From: Liolophura sinensis
Lineage: Eukaryota; Mollusca; Polyplacophora; Chitonida; Chitonidae
DNA length: 64,000 bases
Direction: 5' to 3'
Assembly: GCF_032854445.1 (NCBI RefSeq)
Contig: NC_088297.1
Location: 1,650,639 to 1,714,638 of the forward strand
The notes below the pieces were generated by a model that did not search any database, was not told the origin of the DNA, and was given only the letters and a program-made list of their open reading frames with translations. Shown piece by piece: positions 11,701 to 20,738 of the stretch (the stretch's first letter is position 1; every line of letters starts with the position of its first letter). The position numbers were made by a program, and so were the translations under genes.

Positions 11701-14700
11701 ACGAATATGTGGACATCAAAATTAACAACATCGGTCCGCAATTTGTTGGTAATTTTATGAAGCAGCAGTGGAGGAATTCGGACACAGCCGGAGTTCCATA
11801 TGACTACGCCTCCATAATGCACTACGCTCCAACGGTAAGTCCACCCCTCAGAAGATGATGGTGTTTAGAAAAATGGTACGTTAATGGGGTGTAAAAAAAA
11901 CTAGCACGAGTCGTGAATACGTTTCCCTTTTTTTCTCTTCACCCCAATTTCTACCGTACTTTCTTAGCACAGTGTTCTGATTAGGAAGGGTGCTTTTCAA
12001 ATATTACCTTGACATTCTCCAATTCTTCTTACTTTGCTTTCAATTTGCTCATTCTTAGATGAGGTCTATATGTAGTAGTGCAATATTCCTGTTAAACGTG
12101 CCATTTACGAGATGCATGAAATGTATGATTTCATTTTTTAAAACGAAGTCTCCGAGCGGAACTAATACATAAAATTAGAAAGATATTCTGGTTCGAAAAA
12201 ATGAACCATAATGTTGGTTTTTTTTGTGCTTAGGACTTTTCGAGAAACCCATCCCTAAAGGAAACAACCATTGCCGCACGCGATCCATACCTGGAGAAAA
12301 CCATGGGTCAGAGGGAAGAGTTGTCTTTCTTTGATATCCAGGCTGCCAACTATAAATTTTGCTCTCGTAAGTATACTTTAATGTTTGGTGTTAATATATA
12401 TTTTGTCGTCGCTGGTTCTGTCCTGTCTTCAAAACTAACATATTTGCCGGCTTTCCCAGCTAGCCTTATAAACACAACAGCTTTAATATAAAATACTTAT
12501 TGTTGAGTAGGGTGTAAACACAGGTAGAATAAATGGATATATTAATCAATAAAGCTACTTAATCAGACAATCTGTGCATTAATGAAATAAGCAGGTGCCA
12601 GTAATAACCCTTGTCCTTGGATAAATCCATCGTTGTTGATGACTGCTCATTCTAAATGATGAATGCTTCTTTGAGTTCACAAGACTAAACCTTTGCCAGA
12701 ATATTAAAGACTCAAGTCAAGATAATAAACATATTAAAATGAACTCTATATACATGTGTAGAACATCACTACCTTACTATTGCACAAATTAAATGAAACT
12801 GAAATGAAATTTGAGAGGTGAACACACGATATTTAGCCAAAATATACGCCATTGGTATGAAGGGGGCCTCCGTAGCTCAGTTCGTTAGCACGCTAGAACA
12901 GCGTAATGACCCGGAAGTCTCTAACCAATGCGGTGGCTGTGAGTTCAAGTCTGTCTCATGCTGGCTTCCTCTTTAATTTTTAAGTGGGAAGGTATGCCAG
13001 CAACCTGCGGATGGTCGTGGGTTTCCCCCGAGCTCTGCCCTGTTTTCACCCACCATAATGCCGGGCGCCGTCGTATAAGTGAAATAATCTTGAGTACGGC
13101 GTAAAACACCAATCAAATATATACACATTGGCATGAAATCGATTCTTGACCAACAGCTATGTGTTTAGAAATTTTATGTTGAAATGAGTATATATAGTAA
13201 CTGATAGGGGGTTAACCATTCCTTGTGATTCTCTGTACCTTAGGGCAATGCGGCCAACGTACACTGGAGTGGGATAGATGTCGGAACGGTGGCTACAGAA
13301 ACCCTCGTAAATGCGACGAGTGTAAATGTCCCAGAGGCTTCTCACCGCCCTTCTGCGAAGGAGTGGCCAAATATGGTAACGGTAAGTATACCATAGGCGG
13401 CCACAACTGCTAACGTGAAGAACAATAGTTGGTTAAAAATAGCAAATTTAACACAAATATGAGGCGAAATATGGTAACGTTAAAGAACAATAATCGCCCA
13501 AAACTGACAACGTGAAGAACAATAGCCGCCCAAAACTGGCAATGTCAAAGACAATATTCGGCCAAAAATGGCATCGTGAAGAACAATATTCGGCCAAAAC
13601 TGGCATCGTGAAGAACAATAGTCGGCCAAAACGGACACCGTGAAGAACAATATTCGGCCAAAACTGACACCGTGAAGAACAATAGTCGGCCAAAACTGGC
13701 ATCGTGAAGAACAATATTGGAATAAATGTAATATAACATGTGCAAAAAACAAAGGGTCAATTGTGATTTTGTTAAAGTTTGTTCACCACTCAGATAGTGG
13801 GAACAATGGAAATGGATTTGTGGGAAGATGCAGTTACTGGCGTGGTGGCTTATGAAACAGTGAAAGAATAAAGCAGTACATCTCTTCGAACAGTCTGATT
13901 TAGGACGGTTATGGGAACTGTGTAATATGAGATTGATTAAATAATTAAATAAGTAAACAAATATCTGCGGAAACCAGTTATTATTCATTGGGTTTGGTTA
14001 ACACCACTTTTTTCTTTTTTTTGCTTAATAAAGTTTCTTCTTTTATTTATTTTTTTTACTTATTTCTGCCAAATATGAAGGATCTATTTCTGTCCTATCA
14101 TTGCACACGAGATTGCTACGCGCTTGTTTAAAATTCGAATCTAGTCCATACTGTTTCCATAGGCGGCCATTGTGGCGTAGGGTTAGCACAGATGGGCACA
14201 AACTGTAATCGTACATGTTGTAAACACAGCATGTAACATGGCATTTCTGTCGGTGTTTTCAGTGGAATGCGGACAGCAGGTGAGGCAAGCTACCAGGAAT
14301 TTCCAAACAATCCAGACACCGGGTTATCGGAGTTCCGGACACCCCACTTCATCAGGTTGCGCTTGGTATATCCAGGTAAGACATAGTTACGTACGGTATT
14401 AAGAAGAGAACCCTTGCTGGCCGATTCATCTAAGCACTGGACTCGCGGCAACCAATAAAGGTCACGTGGCCACCCTTCACTGGTTAGTAAGCGGCTTTTG
14501 GTCAGGATGGGGGAGGGGAGCGGGCGTGTAAAAGGTGTTTCCCTTTCAATGGTAACAACATAAGAGGTGCGAGATCAAGTACGACCTTGGACATGGCATT
14601 TGTACACCTTTTTCTTCTTCTGATCATTTGTCTTAACCGGTATGGTGTGTATATCCGCACCACCCATGTTGGAAGGTTCGTCAGTAACATGCCAAAAATC

Positions 14701-17700
14701 GGTGGTGTACTATCGTATTCGGTATCCTCCAATCTTAAACTTCCCCGCTCAAATGGAAAATTTTACAGAAGGACCCTAAACATCAATCAAAGAAATGCAT
14801 ATACAGCATAAACCTAAATCAACAATTTTTCTGACCTTTGGTTTTACAAAAATCCCAACTTGTCATTTGGTTTGGCCTGTATATGTATATAACGGAATCA
14901 CATAGATGTATACCGTGTGTTTTCTATACAACAAGTGTTGATGTATACTTGACGAACTGAGATCATTATCTGTAGATATCTTCTGTTCTTAGGCACCCCC
15001 TGGTCATGTGATTGAACTCTCGTTCTCGGGTAGCTTTGGAATGCAGCTACCAAATCCGATTGACCTCCCTTGTGAAGATGGTTACGTGGAAGTTCGCTAC
15101 CAGGGTGTAGTGAAAAACGGACCAAGGTTCGTTAATTCCCTTACAATATGTCGTTTTTATTCATTAGTCGGTAATTTAAATAATAGTGTCATAACATGTG
15201 TACAATTGTATATTTAGTGTCCATCAATGAACTGTTTGCTTTTATAACTACTTTAACATATACCCCCAGTACACAATCTGGACTTTGTGACTTCGCGTTG
15301 TTTATAGTATTATCGATAAAGTATTATATCGCTACCTTATTCGACCACAGTTATACAACTGCATTTAGTTTAATAATATGTAATAGATATATCAATTGTA
15401 CATGAATTCTTTTATCTCTTGACCGCAGGTTTTGCATAAACCGACCAGACCAATTATTTACCTCTGAGGGCACTGAAATGCTGGTGCGTACGCGTGTCGG
15501 GAGCACAAAGGTTGACGGCTTCCAAGCTAACTTCAGAGCAGGTTTGTTTCTGTCCAATTTCTTAAAGTCTTTGGATTGTGCTGTGGTTTTCATTTATAAC
15601 CTGCATCTTTGTAATATAATTAACGAGTGTATTATATAGTACTGTGCAGTAGGGAGAGTAAGACCAGATCAGCAACGACAGTGTGATAGCTGGCTGGTCA
15701 AACGTAAGCGGTGAAATACGACCTCCTGTCAGCTTACCTCGGTCAGGATTCTATTCTAATTGTTCGTGTAAATACATACTTATGAGCAGTTTACACGCTC
15801 CTCAGCATCGTGGCTTAAGCAGGTTTAGGTTAAAAAAATTGCAGTTATGCTATTTTCAATTTATTATACGTCATTGGTCTAGAATTACTCAGAATGTTGT
15901 GTTATCACATTTAACACACAATCACATGAAAACAACGCAAAGGGACAAAGCCTCCGGGATGCTTAGTCCACTGGCAGAATCCTGGTTTATGTTGGAAGAC
16001 AATATAGTTAAAAACATGCAGCGTAGAGAGTAAAACCAGAGCAGCGACGAGAGTGTGATATAGTCATAAAATGGCTGATCTAGCAAACATCCGTTATTAT
16101 TCTGCTGAGAGGAGATCTTACACTAAAGTTGTAGTTTTAGTAAAAATCTTAATTCAGAGAATCCAATTTTGTGGGGGTGGTGTTGAAGTGTAGGGCTAGG
16201 TGTTGGAACTGATGTTCAGCATTATTAAAATACAATACTGTATTTTACGACCTGCTACAGTATGTTCTGTTACTGAGGAAGAGTGATCTAGTACTGTTGT
16301 AAACAAATCCGTGCTGACTGATCCATCGCGGTGTGGTAACAAATTCAAATAAATTCTCAGGACAATGCTATGGACTAGTTAATGGCATGGGGATGCTTGG
16401 AGTTTTACACTTCTTTTTTTAACATGTTTTCAGTGGAGATGCAATGTGGAGGATGCGGGTCAAATCCCGGCCCCCAGGAAAGCCCCTGTGTCCGTTCATT
16501 ACTCACTGACTGCTCACTTAATTCGCCGTAAGTGTTCGCTAAGATAAGGATTCTTTGAATGAATTACGTACCATTCCATGATTATAACGGTTCCACTGCC
16601 ATAGGGATTGCATGGTCGCGATGATTCCACCTAAATGCTATTCCACGATCATGAAGATTCTGCGGACACAACAGTTCCAGCATGACTATAATGATCCCAC
16701 CATTATAACGATTCTAAGATCATGGCAATGCCATGCTGGTAACGATTCCTCCGCGATGTTGACGATTTCTGCACGACCACAATGATTTTGCAGAATAATA
16801 ACGATTCCATGATCATGACGAATCCGCGATCATGACGATTCCACGATCATGACGATTCCACGATCATGAGGACTCCATGATCATGACGAATCCACGATCA
16901 TAACGAGTCCACGATCATGACGAGTCCTCTTCGGTCACCATATAATGTAATGATTCCTCCCTGATTATGGCATTTTCACCATCAAAACGATTCCATCATC
17001 ATGATGCTATGGTCACAACAATTCCACCATTTTGAAGATTTCCCCACGACAATAACATTTCCATGAATGACCATAAGATTACACGACCCTGATTTTTCCA
17101 TTATTATAACGATTCCTCAACGACCATAATATTTCTATGATCATAGCTATTTCACGACTATAAGCATTTTTTAATCATATTAGTTTCCCAACCATTACAA
17201 TTTCATGAATCATAACGAGACCCTCACTATCATTATAATTCCTTGATCAGTGCGATTCTGAGATGATAACGATTCACAATCATACCAATATTTCAACAAT
17301 CAGATAAAAAATACCATCAAAAGTCATCCAAAAAATTGATCATACCGTTTTTCTCTCTGTAGGTCCCGCGTGAATCGCTGCTTCTTCAGTTTGCCCGACT
17401 GCTGTAGCGGCTATACGTTAGTGGGTCAACTCTGCATACGTGAGTAGACCAACAACATGTAGACTGTTATAGTTACTTTATTAGTATTATTAAGAATGCT
17501 CCATATTTATGTACAAAACAATCGTGTTTTCATTTCAAATAACCAATGTCAAATAACCTTTTATTTTACATATGCATAAAATGGATATGTGTACAGTTGT
17601 GTCGAACGCATGCGTGGTGAGATGATAGATACCAACCGTTTGCAATAAAATGCAGGATATTGGCCAAAATGGGCTCTGACATGGGACAGTGTCTGTGTTT

Positions 17701-20151
17701 TAGGGGACAACAGCGGAGGATTTCAAACTCTACCAACAACTCCAGCTCCAGTACGGAGAGTTGTTACCACTGCGACAACTACAACAACAACAACTCCTAG
17801 GCCAACCACAACAACGACAACTCCAAGGCCAACCACTACCACAACAACTCCAGCTCCAATACGTAGAGTTGTTACCACTACGACAACTACAACAACAACT
17901 CCTAGGCCAACCACAACAACGACAACTCCAAGGCCAACCACTACCACAACAACAACAACCACCCCAAGGCCAACTACTACCACAACAACAACTCCGAGGC
18001 CAACCACAACAACGACAACTCCAAGGCCAACCACTACCACAACAACAACAACCACCCCAAGGCCAACTACTACCACAACAACAACAACCACACCAAGGCC
18101 AACTACTACAACAACAACAACCACACCAAGGCCAACTACTACCACAACAACAACAACCACACCAAGGCCAACTACTACCACAACAACAACAACCACACCA
18201 AGGCCAACTACCACAACAACAACAACCACTCCAGAGCCGACAACCACAACACCAGAACCAACAACAACCACAACACCAGAACCAACAACCATGACTACTA
18301 CAACCACTCCAAAACCAACCACGACCACGCCAGAGCCAACAACAACAACAACTCCTGAGCCAACAACAACCACCACCACGTCTACAACTACAACTACCAC
18401 TGAGGCACCAACAACAACAACCAGTGCTGCTACATCGGGTAACATTGAAGTGACCAGCACCTTCCGCCCTCCTGCCTCCGAAGATGGATGGGGAGAGTGG
18501 GGAGCGTGGGGCCAGTGCACGGCGAACTGCGGACTGTGTGGTCGCTCCATTCGTACAAGACGGTGCAATGAACAGCCATGCTCGTAAGCACACATTCAGG
18601 GAAACTATAAATATATAGCCCCACCGTAGCCTAAAAGACATACTCGAGTCAGCATTTTAACAGCCATTTCGGTGTCCGTAGATGAAAATCATTGATTAGT
18701 CTTAGTGAAACATTTAGTTGATCAACAACTAGCCCAACACTTCCTGGTGGCATTGGAATAAGTGAACCTTTTCCATAAAAGTTTGAAAGTAGCTTGTAAT
18801 AAGATCATCACTGCCTACACCTGTCGGTAAGGAATTTATATCGCTTTATCACAACTGAGAAATAAACTGATTTCTGAGTCAACTAAAATCCATTACACCA
18901 TGAAAAGAACCCTTCTGTCTTCTGTCAACCTATAATAAACTAGTCGTTCATTCAATCATTCAATCAAGAACCTTTATTATTGGTTAAACTTGTCATGCCA
19001 CACGACAGTGCCTTCAGCCGTGTTCTCTCTTCATGTAGGCATAATCAATAATTCACTCCTAATTAATCATGCCATTTGCGTTTTGCAGAGGCCATTCCGT
19101 CCAGGTTCGCAGTTGCCCGGATATTCCGTGTCCCAATGTGCCGCGTACCCGAATATGTATCGACACCGACTCTAGATGCGGCTGGTGGTCCTCTGGTCCC
19201 ACAAGAAATGGCGTCTGTGTCAAGTAAGGATTATAGTGCATCTTTTATTTTTTTTATTTTTTTTTTTTTTTGCTCAGGACTATAAAAAGTCCAATCATCT
19301 CCATGCAAGTTTGCAACATTTGAATTTCCCTGATTTCCTCGTTGCCATCAATGAATTTACGTTCGTCTGTGAGTCTGACTCAGCTGTCCTCACATCCTCA
19401 CTTATTTCACGGTGACATTTAGACTGTGAAAAGTAAGGCAAGCTGTTGTAATGCCCGTTTGTATCGTTATCAATGCTTTAGTCGCATACTCAGTAGGTAA
19501 TTTTTGAAAACCGCGACACTGCACATTTTTGAATCCGCTGTGATACAGACGAAATGTGAACACGAGCTACACACATACATAGATTCCGATATTTATGGTT
19601 AGATAAAAAACTATATACATAACAGCCAACATTGAACAGTGATGCAGTAAAACCATATGACATCCCTCATAAGCTGCGATTGTGTGGACGATGAACCTAC
19701 AATCACAGACACTTTCATCTGGTTTAAGCGACGTGCGCATTTAACCTGAATCTTCTGAAGGTGTTATGAAAGTGGTTGCACTGCATCTTAGAGTAGATTG
19801 GCAAAACGATTGTTTTTTTTTTTTTTCACTTTTTAGTGATATAGTTATAACGTTAACATACAACATGATAAGTAGGGGCTCTTCAGCTACAAAAAGTTGG
19901 TACAAACAATATGAATGACATCTGTAGTTGCCAGCACCAGTGCATTGAATTAAGTGTATAATAACATGGCACCGTATGATGGTAGACCGTGTTCGATGGC
20001 TTTGCTGACGTTTCGTTTTATCGCCATTTTCAGGACAAAAGTCTGTGTCGATGAAGCCAAGCCTTGTTGTAAGGGATCCTTGGAGAACGGCGCATGCTTC
20101 TTCAACAGACAGAAGCGAGAGGCTGAGCATAACCTGTGGATTGAAGAGTAG
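5526..20151 (+). CDS. Secreted astacin-family zinc metalloprotease (astacin-EGF-CUB-Cys-mucin-TSP1-Cys), 16 exons
   Basis: The product is predicted to be an extracellular zinc endopeptidase of family M12A. Exons: 5526-5780, 8946-9056, 9492-9762, 10330-10450, 11348-11423, 11631-11834, 12234-12366, 13244-13381, 14263-14375, 14993-15126, 15429-15541, 16434-16527, 17363-17439, 17704-18583, 19089-19223, 20034-20151. They total 2973 nt, every junction keeps phase, and the product is 990 residues. In order: signal peptide, prodomain, catalytic domain about 188-389, EGF-like about 393-428, CUB about 439-556, Cys-rich 561-612, Thr/Pro mucin-like about 624-855, TSP1 about 875-921, Cys-rich 930-973. Zinc ligands are H284, H288 and H294 with catalytic E285; the Met-turn is M341 with Y343. 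The core order is that of nematode group V NAS proteases, some of which act in cuticle shedding; the substrate here is unknown. The ATG at 5526 was preferred because ACC precedes it and a hydrophobic signal follows. Exons 1 and 2 rest on phase and motif logic and are the least certain. Confidence 0.92.
6119..6354 (+). mobile_element. SINE1, 5'-truncated, with target-site duplication
   Basis: The copy begins inside the head at CTAGCGCAGTGTAATGACC and ends in a TAAATAAATAAA tail. It is flanked by a perfect 11-bp direct repeat, TCATTGGAGTG, at 6108-6118 and 6355-6365. This shows LINE-type target-primed insertion into astacin intron 1. Confidence 0.9.
6850..7006 (+). mobile_element. SINE1, strongly 5'-truncated, with target-site duplication
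   Basis: It contains only the 3' part of the element, from CCGGCCGTAAGTGGGAAGG to an AAATAAATAAATC tail. It is bounded by a perfect 12-bp repeat, TATGTAGGTCTT, at 6838-6849 and 7007-7018. It lies about 500 bp from the preceding SINE in the same intron and orientation. Confidence 0.9.
8946..9056 (+). CDS. Astacin exon 2: prodomain
   Basis: It encodes residues 86-122 and is phase 0 at both ends, with acceptor TTCGTGTTTCAG and donor TGG|GTAAGT. An earlier AG at 8917 would give the wrong phase for exon 1. The segment contains a single cysteine and no recognised motif. Confidence 0.65.
9492..9762 (+). CDS. Astacin exon 3: aspartate switch, furin sites, start of protease
   Basis: It encodes residues 123-212. 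The segment YWQGDIVIS (132-140) fits the FxGD prodomain motif in which an Asp (here D136) caps the catalytic zinc in pro-astacins. Two furin-type sites follow, RSKR at 164-167 and REKR at 184-187, then the start of the catalytic domain ending in [11 protein letters not shown]. The acceptor is TTATTTGCAG and the donor CT|GTAAGT. Confidence 0.9.
9885..10225 (+). repeat. Dispersed repeat R1, copy 3, with a 64-bp internal tandem duplication
   Basis: It matches the other R1 copies (GTGAAATACGGTCTCTTGTC, GGGTTTTATTCTAAC, GGTCTAGAATTACTC). Positions 10059-10122 are repeated almost exactly at 10123-10186. The copy lies in astacin intron 3. Confidence 0.7.
10330..10450 (+). CDS. Astacin exon 4: N-terminal catalytic subdomain
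   Basis: It encodes about residues 213-253 with the family motif [21 protein letters not shown]232 is the usual first cysteine of the astacin domain. The acceptor is CGTTTTGCAG and the donor GG|GTGAGT. Confidence 0.93.
11348..11423 (+). CDS. Astacin exon 5: catalytic domain
   Basis: It encodes residues 254-278 with cysteines C254 and C276, corresponding to the conserved internal disulphide region before the zinc helix. The acceptor is CATATTGTAG and the donor CTG|GTGAGA. Confidence 0.9.
11631..11834 (+). CDS. Astacin exon 6: zinc-binding motif and Met-turn
   Basis: It encodes residues 279-346. [20 protein letters not shown] supplies three zinc-binding histidines and the general base E285. 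SIMHY at 339-343 gives the Met-turn methionine and the tyrosine ligand. All catalytic residues are intact, so the enzyme should be active once the prodomain is removed. Confidence 0.97.
12234..12366 (+). CDS. Astacin exon 7: end of catalytic domain
   Basis: It encodes residues 347-390. The closing motif [20 protein letters not shown] is characteristic of the astacin C-terminus. The acceptor is GTGCTTAG and the donor TCTC|GTAAGT. Confidence 0.93.
12862..13125 (+). mobile_element. SINE1, near full length, with target-site duplication
   Basis: It contains the tRNA-like head (GGCCTCCGTAGCTCAGTTCG), B-box-like GTGAGTTCAAGTC and the complete tail block. Flanks are CATTGGTATGAA at 12850-12861 and CATTGGCATGAA at 13126-13137, a 12-bp duplication with one mismatch. 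It lies in astacin intron 7. Confidence 0.9.
13244..13381 (+). CDS. Astacin exon 8: EGF-like module
   Basis: It encodes residues 391-436 with six cysteines in the module (C393, C403, C414, C417, C419, C428) and the pattern [12 protein letters not shown] then [12 protein letters not shown]. This is the EGF-like linker seen between astacin and CUB domains. The donor is AACG|GTAAGT, phase 1. Confidence 0.88.
13395..13715 (+). repeat. 32-bp minisatellite starting just after exon 8
   Basis: About nine to ten units follow the consensus GTGAAGAACAATATTCGGCC plus AAAACTGGCATC. The array begins 14 bp after the exon 8 donor. Some units resemble the end of exon 8 itself: GGCGAAATATGGTAACG at 13461 against GGCCAAATATGGTAACG in the exon. 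Long open frames on the minus strand here are artefacts of the repeat. Confidence 0.9.
14263..14375 (+). CDS. Astacin exon 9: CUB domain, first part
   Basis: It encodes residues 437-474 from [13 protein letters not shown] to GCAWYIQ. The first CUB cysteine (C439), the PGYRSSG strand and the second cysteine before W are present. The acceptor is GTGTTTTCAG and the donor CCAG|GTAAGA. Confidence 0.88.
14993..15126 (+). CDS. Astacin exon 10: CUB domain, middle part
   Basis: It encodes residues 475-518, including [12 protein letters not shown] and [12 protein letters not shown], the usual calcium-site and third-cysteine region of CUB domains. The donor GTTCGT is unusual, but the phase joins the next exon correctly to give RFC. 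Confidence 0.85.
15429..15541 (+). CDS. Astacin exon 11: CUB domain, last part
   Basis: It encodes residues 520-556 with [19 protein letters not shown] and GFQANFRA, the standard closing strands of a CUB domain. The acceptor is TTGACCGCAG and the donor GCAG|GTTTGT. Confidence 0.87.
15646..16085 (+). repeat. Dispersed repeat R1, copy 4
   Basis: This is the longest R1 copy seen, from GAGAGTAAGACCAGATCAGC to GATGCTTAGTCCACTGGC. A second partial start (GCGTAGAGAGTAAAACCAGA) at 16018 suggests two copies head to tail. It lies in astacin intron 11. Confidence 0.65.
16434..16527 (+). CDS. Astacin exon 12: Cys-rich module, first half
   Basis: It encodes residues 557-587 with C561, C564, C575 and C583. 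I do not recognise the module as a named domain. The acceptor is AACATGTTTTCAG and the donor CGCC|GTAAGT. Confidence 0.8.
16590..17290 (+). repeat. Degenerate ~17-bp minisatellite
   Basis: Units follow ACGATTCCACGATCATG with many substitutions and length changes. The cleanest run is 16800-16925. The array fills most of astacin intron 12. The embedded GATCATGA segments make the units nearly palindromic. Confidence 0.85.
17363..17439 (+). CDS. Astacin exon 13: Cys-rich module, second half
   Basis: It encodes residues 589-613 with C594, the pair C601-C602 and C612, in the pattern C-x6-CC-x9-C. The acceptor is TTTCTCTCTGTAG and the donor ATAC|GTGAGT. The same spacing recurs near the C-terminus of the protein. 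Confidence 0.8.
17704..18583 (+). CDS. Astacin exon 14: Thr/Pro mucin-like repeat and start of TSP1
   Basis: It encodes residues 614-906. Positions 17737-18430 are almost wholly threonine and proline codons (blocks of T with PRP or PEP), a likely O-glycosylated stalk. At DNA level 36-bp units repeat, and a 108-bp block at 17742 recurs at 17850. The TSP1 repeat then begins: [10 protein letters not shown], then [13 protein letters not shown], with three Trp and a basic strand. The donor is CTC|GTAAGC, phase 2. Confidence 0.9.
19089..19223 (+). CDS. Astacin exon 15: end of TSP1 and start of C-terminal Cys module
   Basis: It encodes residues 908-951. [11 protein letters not shown] completes the TSP1 repeat; C930, C937 and C950 start a terminal cysteine module. 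The acceptor is TTGCGTTTTGCAG and the donor CAA|GTAAGG. Confidence 0.85.
20034..20151 (+). CDS. Astacin exon 16: C-terminal Cys module and stop
   Basis: It encodes residues 953-990 with C956, C963-C964 and C973, then a basic RQKR site at 977-980 and a short acidic tail to TAG. The RQKR would suit furin-type trimming of the last ten residues, which is inference. The acceptor is CGCCATTTTCAG. Confidence 0.83.
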
Positions 20152-20399
20152 AAGAATATGTGTGATGTTGGAGCACAAACCCACTCACAGAGATATATCT
20201 CCAGATAACTGAATGACACGGGTACATGCTGGTGTTGTTTTCATACTTGTCAGCACCCTATTTACCGGAGACCGACTCTCGGGAATTTCCGCCATTTTGT
20301 TTCATCAGGTATCCGGTTCCGGGTGAGGGCGCAGATTCATTAATTGCGTTGTACATAGTAAGTGAGGGTGATGTTAACCCTCTCTAGTCAAAATCATCA

Positions 20400-20418
20400 A
20401 TATATATATATATATATA
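20400..20418. repeat. (TA)n microsatellite
   Basis: A run of about nine TA dinucleotides lies in the 3' flank of the astacin gene and may be within its 3' UTR. Confidence 0.85.
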
Positions 20419-20732
20419 GGGTTACACACATATACCTTATGATCAACGAATTGTACTTACACGTATTTAATTAATTTATTTTGCACTGTCTACATGTATT
20501 TTCAGCGCGATAAATTAACGATTTAAGTTATAAGTATGTCTCAGTCCTAAAAAAGATGCGTTATGTATTAGAAATGTAAAGCAAACTGTCACGGAACAAG
20601 TGTTATATTTGACACAGACTGCTGGATATTCTTCATGGAGTAAGAGGCCTAAGTGCCCTGTTGCAACAATGCTTTATATAGTTGTCTCCCCTTGAAAGCA
20701 ATCAACCGATAATACGTTTGGCACATTTTGAA

Positions 20733-20738
20733 AATAAA
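20733..20738 (+). terminator. Candidate polyadenylation signal of the astacin gene
   Basis: AATAAA lies about 580 bp after the stop codon. It is the first canonical hexamer I noticed downstream; use is unproven. Confidence 0.35.

Noticed and set aside
13448..13988. Three overlapping minus-strand open frames with [12 protein letters not shown] repeats
   Set aside because: They are products of the 32-bp minisatellite in astacin intron 8 and appear in several frames at once.
16590..17290. Regular spaced repeats resembling a CRISPR array
   Set aside because: Units are degenerate, directly adjacent without unique spacers, inside an animal intron, and there are no cas genes.
17723..18641. Two long minus-strand open frames (about 290-300 codons) rich in Val/Gly or Cys/Trp
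   Set aside because: They are the complement of the in-frame Thr/Pro repeat of astacin exon 14. Their composition is fully explained by ACA and CCA codons read backwards, and they have no motif or splice support.
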